From: E44-bin88 sp034419075 | Lineage (GTDB): Bacteria; Chloroflexota; Dehalococcoidia; Dehalococcoidales; BS750m-G39 | Assembly (NCBI GenBank): GCA_034419075.1 | Contig: DAOULR010000018.1 | Location: 102,217 to 166,216, forward strand | Length of the DNA: 64,000 bases | Direction: 5' to 3' | Part shown: positions 7,955 through 15,493 of the stretch, in pieces | Numbering within the stretch: the stretch's first letter is position 1 | Layout: each line of letters starts with the position of its first letter | The notes under the pieces: generated by a model | What the model was told of the DNA's origin: nothing | Seen by the model: the letters and a program-made list of their open reading frames with translations, nothing else | The model's database searches: none | Program-made: the position numbers and the translations under genes

Positions 7955-8640
7955 GTTTGCTCCTTGCTACTTAAATCATTAATACATTTCTTGTATATTT
8001 CTTCTATTAGATTTCTCATATTGATAATACTTTCATTGCAGTATGGTATTACTTCTTGTTTGGACTTACCGCTATTAATATCACGCGGGTTATCGACTAA
8101 GTATGTTGCCGTGATTCTATCGGCCTCTAAGTAGCGTATTTGGGGGTCATCGTTTGGTTTCCTCGGCTTTGGTTTTACGGTTGCTATGCTATAGAAGCTG
8201 ATCACGCTTCTATGTGCAGAATGATTTCGATATTCACGGAGTTTCCAGAACCATCCGCTACTATCGCCATTAAGCTTTCTAAGTTTTTGTAGCACCTTGC
8301 CCTCTTTGGGCATTTTGCTAATCACAGTTTCCATTTTCACTTTTTCTATATCTAAGTCACATCTAAAAGCAACGTTAATCTCCTGTAATAGCGTGTCAAA
8401 TGCACCAACAATCTCAAATAAAAAAGCGTCCAAGTTCAGCTCAGCTCTTTTTATCGTTTTAGGATATGTTAATGCACTGTGCTTTCGTTCCAAACGTTTC
8501 AGATTGCTTAAAAATTGCTTTGCTGCCCACAATTTAAACTGAACACGTTTGTGGAATTGCTCTAAGAGTCCTCTCTTAGTCTCATCCTTTAAGCGCTGGC
8601 TAACAATGGTTGGGAAAATCGCGGAATTAGAAGCACTCAT
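7951..8640 (-). CDS. HEPN-like protein embedded in the pyrimidine operon
   Basis: A 229-residue basic, helical protein with no role in pyrimidine synthesis that I know of. It contains WKLREYRNHSAHRS; R138-x4-H143 fits the R-x4-6-H signature of HEPN-fold ribonucleases and their relatives. The gene is clearly more AT-rich than carA and carB and uses A/T-ending codons, which suggests recent acquisition. It nevertheless sits 22 bases after carA and overlaps carB by four bases, supplying the carB ribosome-binding site. It could be an RNase-type toxin or defence effector, or a HEPN-fold protein without nuclease activity; no antitoxin gene is adjacent. Confidence 0.7.
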   Translation of the reverse strand: MSASNSAIFPTIVSQRLKDETKRGLLEQFHKRVQFKLWAAKQFLSNLKRLERKHSALTYPKTIKRAELNLDAFLFEIVGAFDTLLQEINVAFRCDLDIEKVKMETVISKMPKEGKVLQKLRKLNGDSSGWFWKLREYRNHSAHRSVISFYSIATVKPKPRKPNDDPQIRYLEADRITATYLVDNPRDINSGKSKQEVIPYCNESIINMRNLIEEIYKKCINDLSSKEQT

Positions 8641-8662
8641 TTCCCCTACCTCACCCCTTTAT

Positions 8663-9751
8663 TTACTTCTTGTTCCCCTTAATCATCTCCATAAACTGGT
8701 CGAAGAGATATGTGTTATCCAGCGGCCCCGGTGAGGCCTCAGAGTGATACTGGATGGCAAAGATGGGCAGCTTTTTATGGCGCAGCCCCTCCACCGTGCC
8801 GTCGTTGAGGTTGATATGGGTAACTTCCAGCTCTGTGCCGATGGTGTCGGCGTCGACGGCATAGCCGTGGTTCTGGGCGGTGATATGAATTCGCCCGGTG
8901 GCCAGCTCGCGCACCGGGTGGTTGGCGCCGCGGTGGCCGAACTTGAGCTTGAAGTTTTTGCCGCCGAAGGCGCGGGCGATGAGCTGGTTGCCCAGGCAGA
9001 TGCCCATCATCGGCTTCTGGCCGGCCAGTGATTTAACTGTTTTAACTATATAATCAAGCAGGTCGGGGTCGCCCGGTCCTGGCGAGAGGAGAACTCCGTC
9101 CGGCTTTAAATCCAGAATATCCTCCCCTGCAGTAGTGCAGGGCACGACGGTAACAGCGCAGCCCCTCTCAGCCAGCAGGCGCAGGATGTTGTATTTCAGG
9201 CCGCAGTCGAGGACAACGACCTTGTACTGCGGCTTGCTCCCGTCGGGCCACTGATAGGTTTTTGGGGTGCTTACCTGCCTCACAAAGTCTGTCGAGCCGT
9301 AGTCGGGCTGCTTCCTTAACTCTTTCAACGCTTGGCTTGGTGTCTTGTCGCTGGTGATAATGCCCATCATCACGCCCACAGAGCGTAATTTACGCGTAAC
9401 CGCTCTGGTATCAATGCCACTTATGCCCGGTATGCCGTATTCGGTCAGATATTGGTGTAGCGTCTGTTGGCTCAGGTAGTGGTGGGGTTGGTAGCACTCC
9501 TCACGTATAACAAAGCCCCTGACCTGTATTCTGGCCGATTCGATGTCCGGCTCGTTGATGCCGTAGTTGCCGATGAGGGGGTAGGTGGGGATGACAATCT
9601 GCCCCGCATAGGAGGGGTCGGTGAGCATTTCCTGATAGCCCACCATGCTGGTGTTGAAAACGACCTCGCCGAAGGCGTCGCTTTCGGCGCCGAAGGAATA
9701 GCCCTGATAGACCGAGCCGTCGGCTAAGACCAAGATTGCCGGTTTATTCAT
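8663..9751 (-). CDS. carA: Carbamoyl-phosphate synthase small (glutaminase) subunit
   Basis: Class I glutamine amidotransferase subunit that hydrolyses glutamine and feeds ammonia to CarB. The N-terminal CarA domain (LVLADGSVYQGYSFGAES; FNTSMVGYQEMLTDPSY) is followed by the GATase domain with LLSPGPGDP, the nucleophile loop MGICLGNQLIARAFGG (Cys252) and the catalytic His/Glu in IQYHSEASPGP. 362 residues is the expected length. Spacing to pyrC upstream is seven bases and to the HEPN-like gene 22 bases. Confidence 0.96.
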   Translation of the reverse strand: MNKPAILVLADGSVYQGYSFGAESDAFGEVVFNTSMVGYQEMLTDPSYAGQIVIPTYPLIGNYGINEPDIESARIQVRGFVIREECYQPHHYLSQQTLHQYLTEYGIPGISGIDTRAVTRKLRSVGVMMGIITSDKTPSQALKELRKQPDYGSTDFVRQVSTPKTYQWPDGSKPQYKVVVLDCGLKYNILRLLAERGCAVTVVPCTTAGEDILDLKPDGVLLSPGPGDPDLLDYIVKTVKSLAGQKPMMGICLGNQLIARAFGGKNFKLKFGHRGANHPVRELATGRIHITAQNHGYAVDADTIGTELEVTHINLNDGTVEGLRHKKLPIFAIQYHSEASPGPLDNTYLFDQFMEMIKGNKK

Positions 9752-9758
9752 GGGCTAT

Positions 9759-11057
9759 CTAGCTCCCTTCGTCTTTATAGACTATCTTCCCCTGATATGT
9801 GGTCGCTATTACTTTTCCTTTTAGTTTTTCACCCGCCAGCGGGGTGTTTTTGCCCTTGGAGGCGAACTCTTTTGTATCCACCACCCACTCCCGCTCCGGG
9901 TCGAATAGGGTGACGTCAGCCTCAGCCCCGACGGCCAGCGTCCCCAGCTTGCCCTGCTTTTCCCCTAAAATCTTAGCTGGCTCAGAAGTAAGCTTGGCGA
10001 TGAGCGTAGTCAGGCTCAGTTTCTTCTTGTGCACCAGCCCCATCAGTGCACCTAATGCTGTCTCCAGGCCGCTGATGCCGAAGGGGGCTTTGGCGAACTC
10101 GCAGAGCTTGTCGCCCTCGGTGTGTGGGGCGTGGTCGGTGGCAATGATGTCGATGGTGTTATCGTTAAGCCCCTCAATAAGAGCCTCGATGTCCTTTTCT
10201 GTCCGCAAGGGCGGGTTGACCTTGGCGTTGGTATCATAGCCGATGACCCTCTCCTCGGTGAGGGTGAGGTGGTGGGGGGTGGCCTCGGCGGTAACGTTAA
10301 TGCCTTTTTCCTTGGCGCGGCGGATAAGCTCGACGGCACCCGCGGTAGTGGTGTGAGCAATATGGAGCCAGCCGCCCGTCAGTTGTGCCAGAGCCAGGTC
10401 GCGGGCAACGATGATGTCCTCGGCGGCATTGGGTATGCCGCGCAGCCCCAGCTTGGCTGATACGACACCCTCGTTCATCTGCCCGCCCTCGGTGAGAATT
10501 GTGTCCTCGCAGTGGTCAGTGATAGGCAGGCTGAAGGCACGGCTGTAGTCCAGCGCCTGGCGCATGATATAGGAATTCAATGCCGGCTCACCGTCGTCGC
10601 TGAAGGCAATGACCCCAGCCGCCGCTAACTCCCCCATCTCGGTAAGCTCTTTGCCCTTCCGTCCCTTGGAGATGCAGCCTATCGGTAGCACCCTGACTAC
10701 TCCCTCCTCTTCAGCCGTCGATTTTATATACTCAATAGCCGTCTGGCTGTCCAGCGGTGGGTTGGTGTTGGGCATGCAGCAGATGGTGGTAAAGCCGCCC
10801 CGGGCGGCGGCTCTGGTGCCGCTGGCGATGGTTTCTTTTTCTTCATAGCCGGGGTCGCGCAGGTGAGAGTGCAGGTCGATTAAGCCGGGGCAGACCACCA
10901 ATCCCTTGGCGTCCAGAACCTCGTAATCGCCTTTGGGCGGCTCCCCTTTGCCGTGCCAGGATATTTTGCCTTCGGCGATGAGCAGATTGCCGACTTCATC
11001 GACGTTCTGGCTGGGGTCGATTATTCTTCCGCCTTTGATTAGCAGTGGTTTGTTCAT
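9759..11057 (-). CDS. pyrC: Dihydroorotase
   Basis: Zinc amidohydrolase that closes carbamoyl-aspartate to dihydroorotate. The 432-residue type I enzyme has the metal-binding DLHSHLRDPGYEEKET, a conserved DHCED, HIAHTTTAGAVELI, and the catalytic ATDHAPHT. The C-terminus carries the usual AEADVTLFDPEREW strand. Its ATG overlaps the pyrB stop by four bases. Type I dihydroorotases can form complexes with aspartate carbamoyltransferase; whether that occurs here cannot be told from sequence. Confidence 0.95.
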   Translation of the reverse strand: MNKPLLIKGGRIIDPSQNVDEVGNLLIAEGKISWHGKGEPPKGDYEVLDAKGLVVCPGLIDLHSHLRDPGYEEKETIASGTRAAARGGFTTICCMPNTNPPLDSQTAIEYIKSTAEEEGVVRVLPIGCISKGRKGKELTEMGELAAAGVIAFSDDGEPALNSYIMRQALDYSRAFSLPITDHCEDTILTEGGQMNEGVVSAKLGLRGIPNAAEDIIVARDLALAQLTGGWLHIAHTTTAGAVELIRRAKEKGINVTAEATPHHLTLTEERVIGYDTNAKVNPPLRTEKDIEALIEGLNDNTIDIIATDHAPHTEGDKLCEFAKAPFGISGLETALGALMGLVHKKKLSLTTLIAKLTSEPAKILGEKQGKLGTLAVGAEADVTLFDPEREWVVDTKEFASKGKNTPLAGEKLKGKVIATTYQGKIVYKDEGS

Positions 11058-12034
11058 GGTTTCTGACTCCCGGCTAGTATGTAGAGCAAGGCCATGCGCA
11101 CGGCCACCCCGTTGGTCACCTGCTCGTTGATGACCGACTGGGGGCCGTGGACGATGGCGGGGGCAATCTCAATCTCTTCGTTTACCGGGCCGGGGTGCAT
11201 AACCAGCGCGTCGGGCTTGGCCAGCTTTAACCTGGCTTCGGTAAGCTGATATAGCTGGACGTACTCACGTATGCTGGGCAGGAGCCCGCTCTGTTGCCTT
11301 TCCAGCTGTAATCTCAGCGTCATTACTACATCGGCGCCTTGAAGAGCGCGCTCGATATTATGCTCGATGTTCGTGGTGGGGAGGTGGTGGTTCTGTTTCC
11401 CCATATCGTTGGGGAGCAGGGTGGGGGGACCGCAGAGCGTCACGTTCACCCCCATCGTGGTCAGCCCCCAGATGTTGGAGCGCGCTACGCGGCTGTGCAG
11501 GATATCGCCGATGATGACCGCCTTTAGGCCCTTTAGGTTCTTATGCTCCTGAATAGTATAGAGGTCAAGCAGTGCCTGGGTGGGATGGGCGTGCCAGCCA
11601 TCGCCGGCGTTTATTATGCTGGCTTTTACGTACTGGGCGGCGATATCAGGCGCACCGGAGTTGGGATGACGCATGACCACCATATCCGCTCCCAGCGCCT
11701 CCAGTGTGCTCACGGTATCAATCAGGGATTCGCCCTTGGTCACGCTGCTGGCGGGGGCGCTCAGGTTGGCGGCATCGGCGCCCAGGTTTTTGGCGGCCAG
11801 CTCGAAGGAGAGTCGAGTGCGGGTGCTGGGCTCGTAGAAGAGGGTTATCAGCGTCTTGCCGCGCAGCGCCGGCACTCGTTTAATCGGCCGCGATAAGACC
11901 TCTTTCATAGCCATGGTGGTATTGAAGACAAGCTCTATCTCTTCGCGGCTGAAGTCGTCGACGTCGAGGATATGGTGGTGCTGCCAGACCGAAGCCGGCT
12001 TGGGTGCCACTGTCTTTATCTGTTGTGTCGTCAT
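11054..12034 (-). CDS. pyrB: Aspartate carbamoyltransferase catalytic subunit
   Basis: Joins carbamoyl phosphate and aspartate. The 326-residue protein has the carbamoyl-phosphate site FYEPSTRTRLSFELAAKNLG, the KGESLIDTVSTLEALGADM segment, HPTQALLDLYTI and the C-terminal MHPGPVNEE. No pyrI regulatory-chain gene is adjacent. The gene directly follows the pyrR stop without spacer and overlaps pyrC by four bases. Confidence 0.96.
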   Translation of the reverse strand: MTTQQIKTVAPKPASVWQHHHILDVDDFSREEIELVFNTTMAMKEVLSRPIKRVPALRGKTLITLFYEPSTRTRLSFELAAKNLGADAANLSAPASSVTKGESLIDTVSTLEALGADMVVMRHPNSGAPDIAAQYVKASIINAGDGWHAHPTQALLDLYTIQEHKNLKGLKAVIIGDILHSRVARSNIWGLTTMGVNVTLCGPPTLLPNDMGKQNHHLPTTNIEHNIERALQGADVVMTLRLQLERQQSGLLPSIREYVQLYQLTEARLKLAKPDALVMHPGPVNEEIEIAPAIVHGPQSVINEQVTNGVAVRMALLYILAGSQKP

Positions 12035-12583
12035 TTAACCCTCCTTGGCGGGCACAGAGGTAATGGCTACTTCGTCGGTGCCGTCGCTTTCCTGCAGTTT
12101 GACCTGTATGTCCTCGTGTCGGGAGCTGGGCATGTTCTTGCCGACGTAATCGGCGCGGATGGGTATTTCGCGGTGACCGCGGTCGATGAGCACGGCCAGC
12201 TGTATCAGCCGGGGCCGCCCCATATCGGTGAGTGCGTCCATGGCGGCCCTGATGCTGCGCCCGGTGTAGAGGACGTCGTCGACCAGTATTATGGACTTGC
12301 CGTCAACGTTGACGGGGATGTCGGTGTGCTTGACGGTGGGCTGTAGCTCCAGTGAGGAGAGGTCGTCGCGGTAGAGGCTGATGTCCAGCGTGCCCACGGG
12401 TATCTTGACACCAGCAAACTCCTCAATGTTGGCCGCCAGCCGTTTGGACAGGGGCACGCCGCGGGTGTGTATGCCCACCAGTATTAAATCTTCGATGACT
12501 TTGGTACGCTCGATAATCTCGTGGGCGATGCGCGCCAGGGTGCGCTTGATGTCTTCCTGGGTCATTATGATTTTTTTGGACAT
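12035..12583 (-). CDS. pyrR: Bifunctional PyrR: pyr-operon RNA-binding regulator / uracil phosphoribosyltransferase
   Basis: The 182-residue protein has the PRPP-binding loop ILVDDVLYTGRSIRAAMDAL and the PyrR-typical DISLYRDDLSS segment. In other bacteria PyrR binds UMP and a conserved hairpin in pyr leader RNA, causing attenuation; it may also make UMP from uracil and PRPP. It is the first gene of the operon, and the leader at 12584-12670 contains a matching PyrR-binding element, which makes autogenous control very likely. The ATG at 12583 directly follows a U-rich run, and the only SD candidate (AAGAGG, 12597-12592) lies within a terminator-like hairpin. Confidence 0.95.
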   Translation of the reverse strand: MSKKIIMTQEDIKRTLARIAHEIIERTKVIEDLILVGIHTRGVPLSKRLAANIEEFAGVKIPVGTLDISLYRDDLSSLELQPTVKHTDIPVNVDGKSIILVDDVLYTGRSIRAAMDALTDMGRPRLIQLAVLIDRGHREIPIRADYVGKNMPSSRHEDIQVKLQESDGTDEVAITSVPAKEG

Positions 12584-12670
12584 AAAAATAACCTCTTACC
12601 CAAACTGGCAAGAGGCCTCGCTCCGCGTTTCCATTTTTCCCTTGCCAGTCTCGCCGGACCGGCTTAAAGG
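12584..12670 (-). promoter_or_regulatory. PyrR-binding leader and attenuator of the pyr operon
   Basis: Read on the minus strand. (1) 12670-12639 forms the PyrR-binding hairpin: outer stem CCUU/AAGG, a UAA bulge, then a seven-pair stem GCCGGUC/GACUGGC. It resembles the Bacillus pyr binding loops. (2) ACUGGCAAG (12649-12641) can instead pair with CUUGCCAGU (12612-12604), the antiterminator. (3) CCUCUU (12615-12610) pairs with AAGAGG (12597-12592), followed by UUAUUUUU, the terminator. States 2 and 3 share bases, so they exclude each other. AAGAGG is also the likely SD of pyrR, so the third hairpin could stop transcription, block translation, or both. Confidence 0.82.
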
Positions 12671-12698
12671 TTCCTTATTCAGTTTTACTTAATTATAC

Positions 12699-12727
12699 AT
12701 TATAACACTTCTTCCGAGGGATTGCAA
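12699..12727 (-). promoter_or_regulatory. Promoter of the pyr operon
   Basis: On the minus strand TTGCAA (12727-12722) and TATAAT (12704-12699) are separated by 17 bases. Transcription would begin about 20 bases before the PyrR-binding hairpin, as expected for an attenuation leader. A second TATAAT at 12697-12692 is also possible. Confidence 0.7.
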
Positions 12728-12817
12728 GATATTATATGTGGGACTATTTCGAAGCCTGTTCCCCCCACTTCCCAAAGCCACTATTCTAAAACTCGCCGAT
12801 GATATGGGCGCAAGGTT

Positions 12818-12849
12818 CGTTAGCCAAAACGTTAGCTATCCGTTACAAT
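12818..12849 (+). promoter_or_regulatory. Promoter with three CGTTA(G/C) direct repeats before the CDF exporter
   Basis: CGTTAGCC (12818), CGTTAGCT (12830) and CGTTAC (12841) repeat with 12- and 11-base periods, about one helical turn. The last one runs into a TACAAT -10-like box (12844-12849). TTAGCC (12820-12825) is a weak -35 at 18 bases. The expected start of transcription is near the ATG at 12856. The repeats could be an operator for a metal-responsive regulator; this is inference. Confidence 0.45.
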
Positions 12850-12855
12850 TAGTAT

Positions 12856-13776
12856 ATGGAAGCCCGCCATCTAAGCGATAAGGGCAGTAAGCCGTTAAAG
12901 ATAGCCTTAGTCATCGTACTGGTGATTTTGGTCGCCGAGGTCGTAGGCGGCATCCTGAGCAATAGTCTGGCCCTGCTTGGGGATGCCGGCCATATGCTGG
13001 TTGATGGTCTGGCTTTGGGACTGAGCCTGTTCGCCATGACGCTGGTCAGGAGACCAGCAACGCCAAACAAAACCTTTGGCTATCATCGCGCCGAAATCAT
13101 GGCGGCTCTGGCTAATGGCACCATTCTGGTCTTAGTTTCCGCCTATATCTTCTACGAAGCCTACCAGAGGTTTTCCGACCCGCCCCAAATCCACACCCCA
13201 TTGATGTTAGTGATAGCGACCATCGGACTGGCGGGCAATCTGGCCGGGTTTCTGCTGCTCAGAAGATACGTTCACCAGAGCCTGAATGTAAAAGCCGCCT
13301 TCTGGCATATCATCGGGGATACCATATCCTCGGTGGGGGTGATTATTGGCGGGGTAATCATTCTGTTTACCGGCTGGTATATAGCAGACCCGATCATAGC
13401 CGTCCTCATCGGCTGTATCATACTGTGGGGGGCGGTGCGGATAGTCAGAGAATCCGCCGATATTCTCATGGAATCGGTTCCCCGGCATATTCAGGTTGAT
13501 GAAGTTATAGAGCTAATCAAAGACGTTCCCGGGGTCGAGGATGTGCACGATATTCACATTTGGACTATTACCTCGGGACTGCACGCCCTGAGTGCTCATG
13601 TACAAATCAGGGACCAGATGGTGAGCCGAAGTGCTGAGATTGTAGAGACAGTCAATAAACAACTGGCCGAAGATTTTAATATCAGGCACACTACGCTGCA
13701 GCTCGAATGTGAGAGCTGCCCTACCGGTTTTATTTGTGATATAAACCCACCTAATCAGAATAAGGGTGAGGAATAA
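12856..13776 (+). CDS. Cation diffusion facilitator (zinc/heavy-metal exporter, CzcD/ZitB type)
   Basis: A proton-driven efflux protein for Zn2+ and related divalent ions in the cytoplasmic membrane. The 306-residue protein has six hydrophobic segments, the HxxxD metal-site motifs GDAGHMLVDG (second helix) and WHIIGDTISS (fifth helix), and FGYHRAEIMAALANG between them. A cytosolic C-terminal domain includes DVPGVEDVHDIHIWTITSG. There is no His-rich loop. The short C-terminal CESCPTGFIC adds two Cys pairs that could help bind metal. There is no SD before the ATG, so the message may be leaderless. Confidence 0.92.
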   Translation: MEARHLSDKGSKPLKIALVIVLVILVAEVVGGILSNSLALLGDAGHMLVDGLALGLSLFAMTLVRRPATPNKTFGYHRAEIMAALANGTILVLVSAYIFYEAYQRFSDPPQIHTPLMLVIATIGLAGNLAGFLLLRRYVHQSLNVKAAFWHIIGDTISSVGVIIGGVIILFTGWYIADPIIAVLIGCIILWGAVRIVRESADILMESVPRHIQVDEVIELIKDVPGVEDVHDIHIWTITSGLHALSAHVQIRDQMVSRSAEIVETVNKQLAEDFNIRHTTLQLECESCPTGFICDINPPNQNKGEE

Positions 13777-13790
13777 AGGGGCCTTGTAAA

Positions 13791-14024
13791 TCAAGAAATT
13801 TGCTGATAGCAGTCCCAGCAGACTATCTCGCAATTGGACAGCGAATCATCATCAGGGCTGCCGATGTGGTGGGCCTCCCAGCCTCCCCACTCCTCTTTGC
13901 CCCGGTTCCATTTCACCAGCGCTCTATGGCACTTGGCCCAGTGCCCGTGGTCGGTTCTGGTGCATTCGCAGGTGGCGTTGGCTCTCTTCCAGGCCTGCTC
14001 CACCACCTCCGTACTGAAAGCCAT
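13791..14024 (-). CDS. Small HNH-like Cys/His-rich protein
   Basis: A 77-residue protein with an HNH-nuclease-like pattern: CECTRTDHGHWAKCH, then GWEAHHIGSPDDDSLSNCEIVCWDCYQQ. The WEAHHI segment matches the first His pair of HNH endonucleases, SNCEIVC the middle region, and the Cys pairs could hold zinc. It is shorter than most HNH nucleases but covers the core beta-beta-alpha-metal fold. The start is supported by AAAAGGAG nine bases upstream. It converges on the CDF gene; nothing nearby reveals its target. Confidence 0.72.
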   Translation of the reverse strand: MAFSTEVVEQAWKRANATCECTRTDHGHWAKCHRALVKWNRGKEEWGGWEAHHIGSPDDDSLSNCEIVCWDCYQQIS

Positions 14025-14102
14025 TTCTGCGTCTCCTTTTGACTACTTCCCCAGACGCGCTAAGGTTTTGGAGGAGACTGTACACGGGGATTATAGCATA
14101 TC

Positions 14103-14131
14103 TTTACCAATCACAGCCCAGCGGTTATAAT
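14103..14131 (+). promoter_or_regulatory. Promoter for the BioD-like/DRTGG gene
   Basis: TTTACC (14103-14108) and TATAAT (14126-14131) with a 17-base spacer, 37 bases upstream of the TTG start at 14169. On the opposite strand TATAAT (14095-14090) could serve the HNH-like gene, so the gap may hold divergent promoters. Confidence 0.6.
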
Positions 14132-14168
14132 AGGCTGTAATTCCTAACAAGTTCGGCGGAGGTGAAAC

Positions 14169-15170
14169 TTGGCTGCTCTATACATAACCTCTCCACAGAC
14201 GGGTGCGGGCAAGACAATGGTTTGCGCTGGCCTAGGCAAGCACCTCAAGGGCAAAGGCAAGAAGGTGGGCTTTTTCAAGCCGCTGGTGGCGGCTATCAAG
14301 AGTAAAGAGGCTGATAGCGATACCGCCTTTATCAAGCGCGTTTTGTCCCTGAAAGAGCCTGTTGAAGACCTCTGCCCCGTGATTGGCGGGGAGGGTAAGC
14401 TGACCAGCAAGGTTAAGCAGGCCTATACCAAGGTTGCCAAGGATAAGGACGTGGTTATCATCGAGGGCGTCTGGCGGCAAAGACCGGGCGCCAAGCCCGT
14501 CGAATCGGCTTATGAAATAGCCAAGGCGCTGGAGGCAAAGGTCATCGTCGTCGAGGCTTACTCACCCGACCTGTTCAAGACGAATTTAAGTGATAAGTAC
14601 GAAGGCTTCGGCGCTGACCTGCTCGGTATTGTCATCAACAAAGTGCCGCTGAGCCGCATGGAAGCGGTGCAGGGGTTGGGCGGGGCGGTGCTGGGGGTAA
14701 TCCCCGAAGACAGAGCACTGCTCGGTCTGACGGTAGCCGAGCTGGCTGAGCTTGTTGAAGGCAAGATAGTGAGCGATGACGGGAAGTCGGGGGAGCTGGT
14801 GGAGAACTATATGCTGGGGGCTCTAGGTGTGGATTCTGGCCTGAACTATTTCGGCCGTAAAGATAACAAAGCGGTGGTGGTCAAGGGCGAGCGCCCCGAT
14901 ATGCAGCTGGCGGCCCTGGAGACTTCAACAAAGTGTCTGGTTATCAGCGGCGATGGCGAGCCCATTTATGACGTGCGCCGCAGCGCCGAGGCCAAGGCCA
15001 TTCCCATTATCGTCACCGATGAAGATACCGATTCGGTGATGGATATCGTTGAGCAGGCTCTGGGTATGACCAAGTTCAATCAGGAGAAGAAGCTGCCCCG
15101 GCTAGCCGAAGTCATGAAGCAGGGCTTTGACTTCAAGGCTTTGTATAAGGGGCTGGGGCTGGCCTCTTAA
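14169..15170 (+). CDS. BioD-like P-loop protein with DRTGG domain (phosphotransacetylase N-terminal type)
   Basis: The first ~200 residues form a dethiobiotin-synthetase-like P-loop NTPase with Walker A SPQTGAGKTMVCAGLGKH and the KPLVAAIKSKEADSD region. The last third is a DRTGG/CBS-linked-type domain (KAVVVKGERPDMQLAALETSTKCLVISGDGEP), the same arrangement as the N-terminal half of long phosphotransacetylases but without the Pta catalytic domain. Such stand-alone proteins are common in anaerobes and probably sense nucleotides; the exact role is unknown. The start is TTG at 14169 with GGAGGTG (14158-14164) five bases upstream. Confidence 0.85.
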   Translation: MAALYITSPQTGAGKTMVCAGLGKHLKGKGKKVGFFKPLVAAIKSKEADSDTAFIKRVLSLKEPVEDLCPVIGGEGKLTSKVKQAYTKVAKDKDVVIIEGVWRQRPGAKPVESAYEIAKALEAKVIVVEAYSPDLFKTNLSDKYEGFGADLLGIVINKVPLSRMEAVQGLGGAVLGVIPEDRALLGLTVAELAELVEGKIVSDDGKSGELVENYMLGALGVDSGLNYFGRKDNKAVVVKGERPDMQLAALETSTKCLVISGDGEPIYDVRRSAEAKAIPIIVTDEDTDSVMDIVEQALGMTKFNQEKKLPRLAEVMKQGFDFKALYKGLGLAS

Positions 15171-15173
15171 CTA

Positions 15174-15383
15174 TTAAGGACTACCGAACCACTTCAGCCA
15201 CAGTTCCGCCGTTTTCTGAAAGTTATTCAGCGCCGCCGAGATAGTCGGGCCGTGGGCCGCACAGCCAGGTATCTCATCGCTTTTGGCCACGAAGCGGCTG
15301 TTCCCGTTGCCATTATTCCTGCGGAAAACCTTGATTCTGGAAATCCGGATGGTCAACCTCTCGTAGTTTGCCAGACTTACCAT
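15174..15383 (-). CDS. HicB-like protein, no HicA partner
   Basis: A 69-residue protein whose second half (FVAKSDEIPGCAAHGPTISAA followed by LNNFQKTAELWL) matches the partly degenerate RNase H fold of HicB-type antitoxins, including the E-IPG-C-AHG-T pattern. No HicA toxin ORF lies on either side, and there is no obvious C-terminal DNA-binding domain. It may be an orphan antitoxin or a repurposed HicB-fold protein. It converges on the BioD-like gene with three bases between stops. Confidence 0.6.
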   Translation of the reverse strand: MVSLANYERLTIRISRIKVFRRNNGNGNSRFVAKSDEIPGCAAHGPTISAALNNFQKTAELWLKWFGSP

Positions 15384-15493
15384 AGTGTCTCCGCCGCAAC
15401 CCCTTTCGGTTATAGAGGCACTAATTATAGCCAGTTGAGCCTGGCTGTAAATAGCGAAATAGTAGTGGTAGTGTAGGGAAAATTGCCTTCGTG

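Noticed and set aside
14025..14168. Riboswitch in the gap before the BioD-like gene
   Set aside because: I could not find conserved riboswitch elements; the gap is explained by divergent promoters.
15174..15383. HicAB toxin-antitoxin system
   Set aside because: Only a HicB-like half is present; no HicA ORF is found on either side, so I list it as an orphan.
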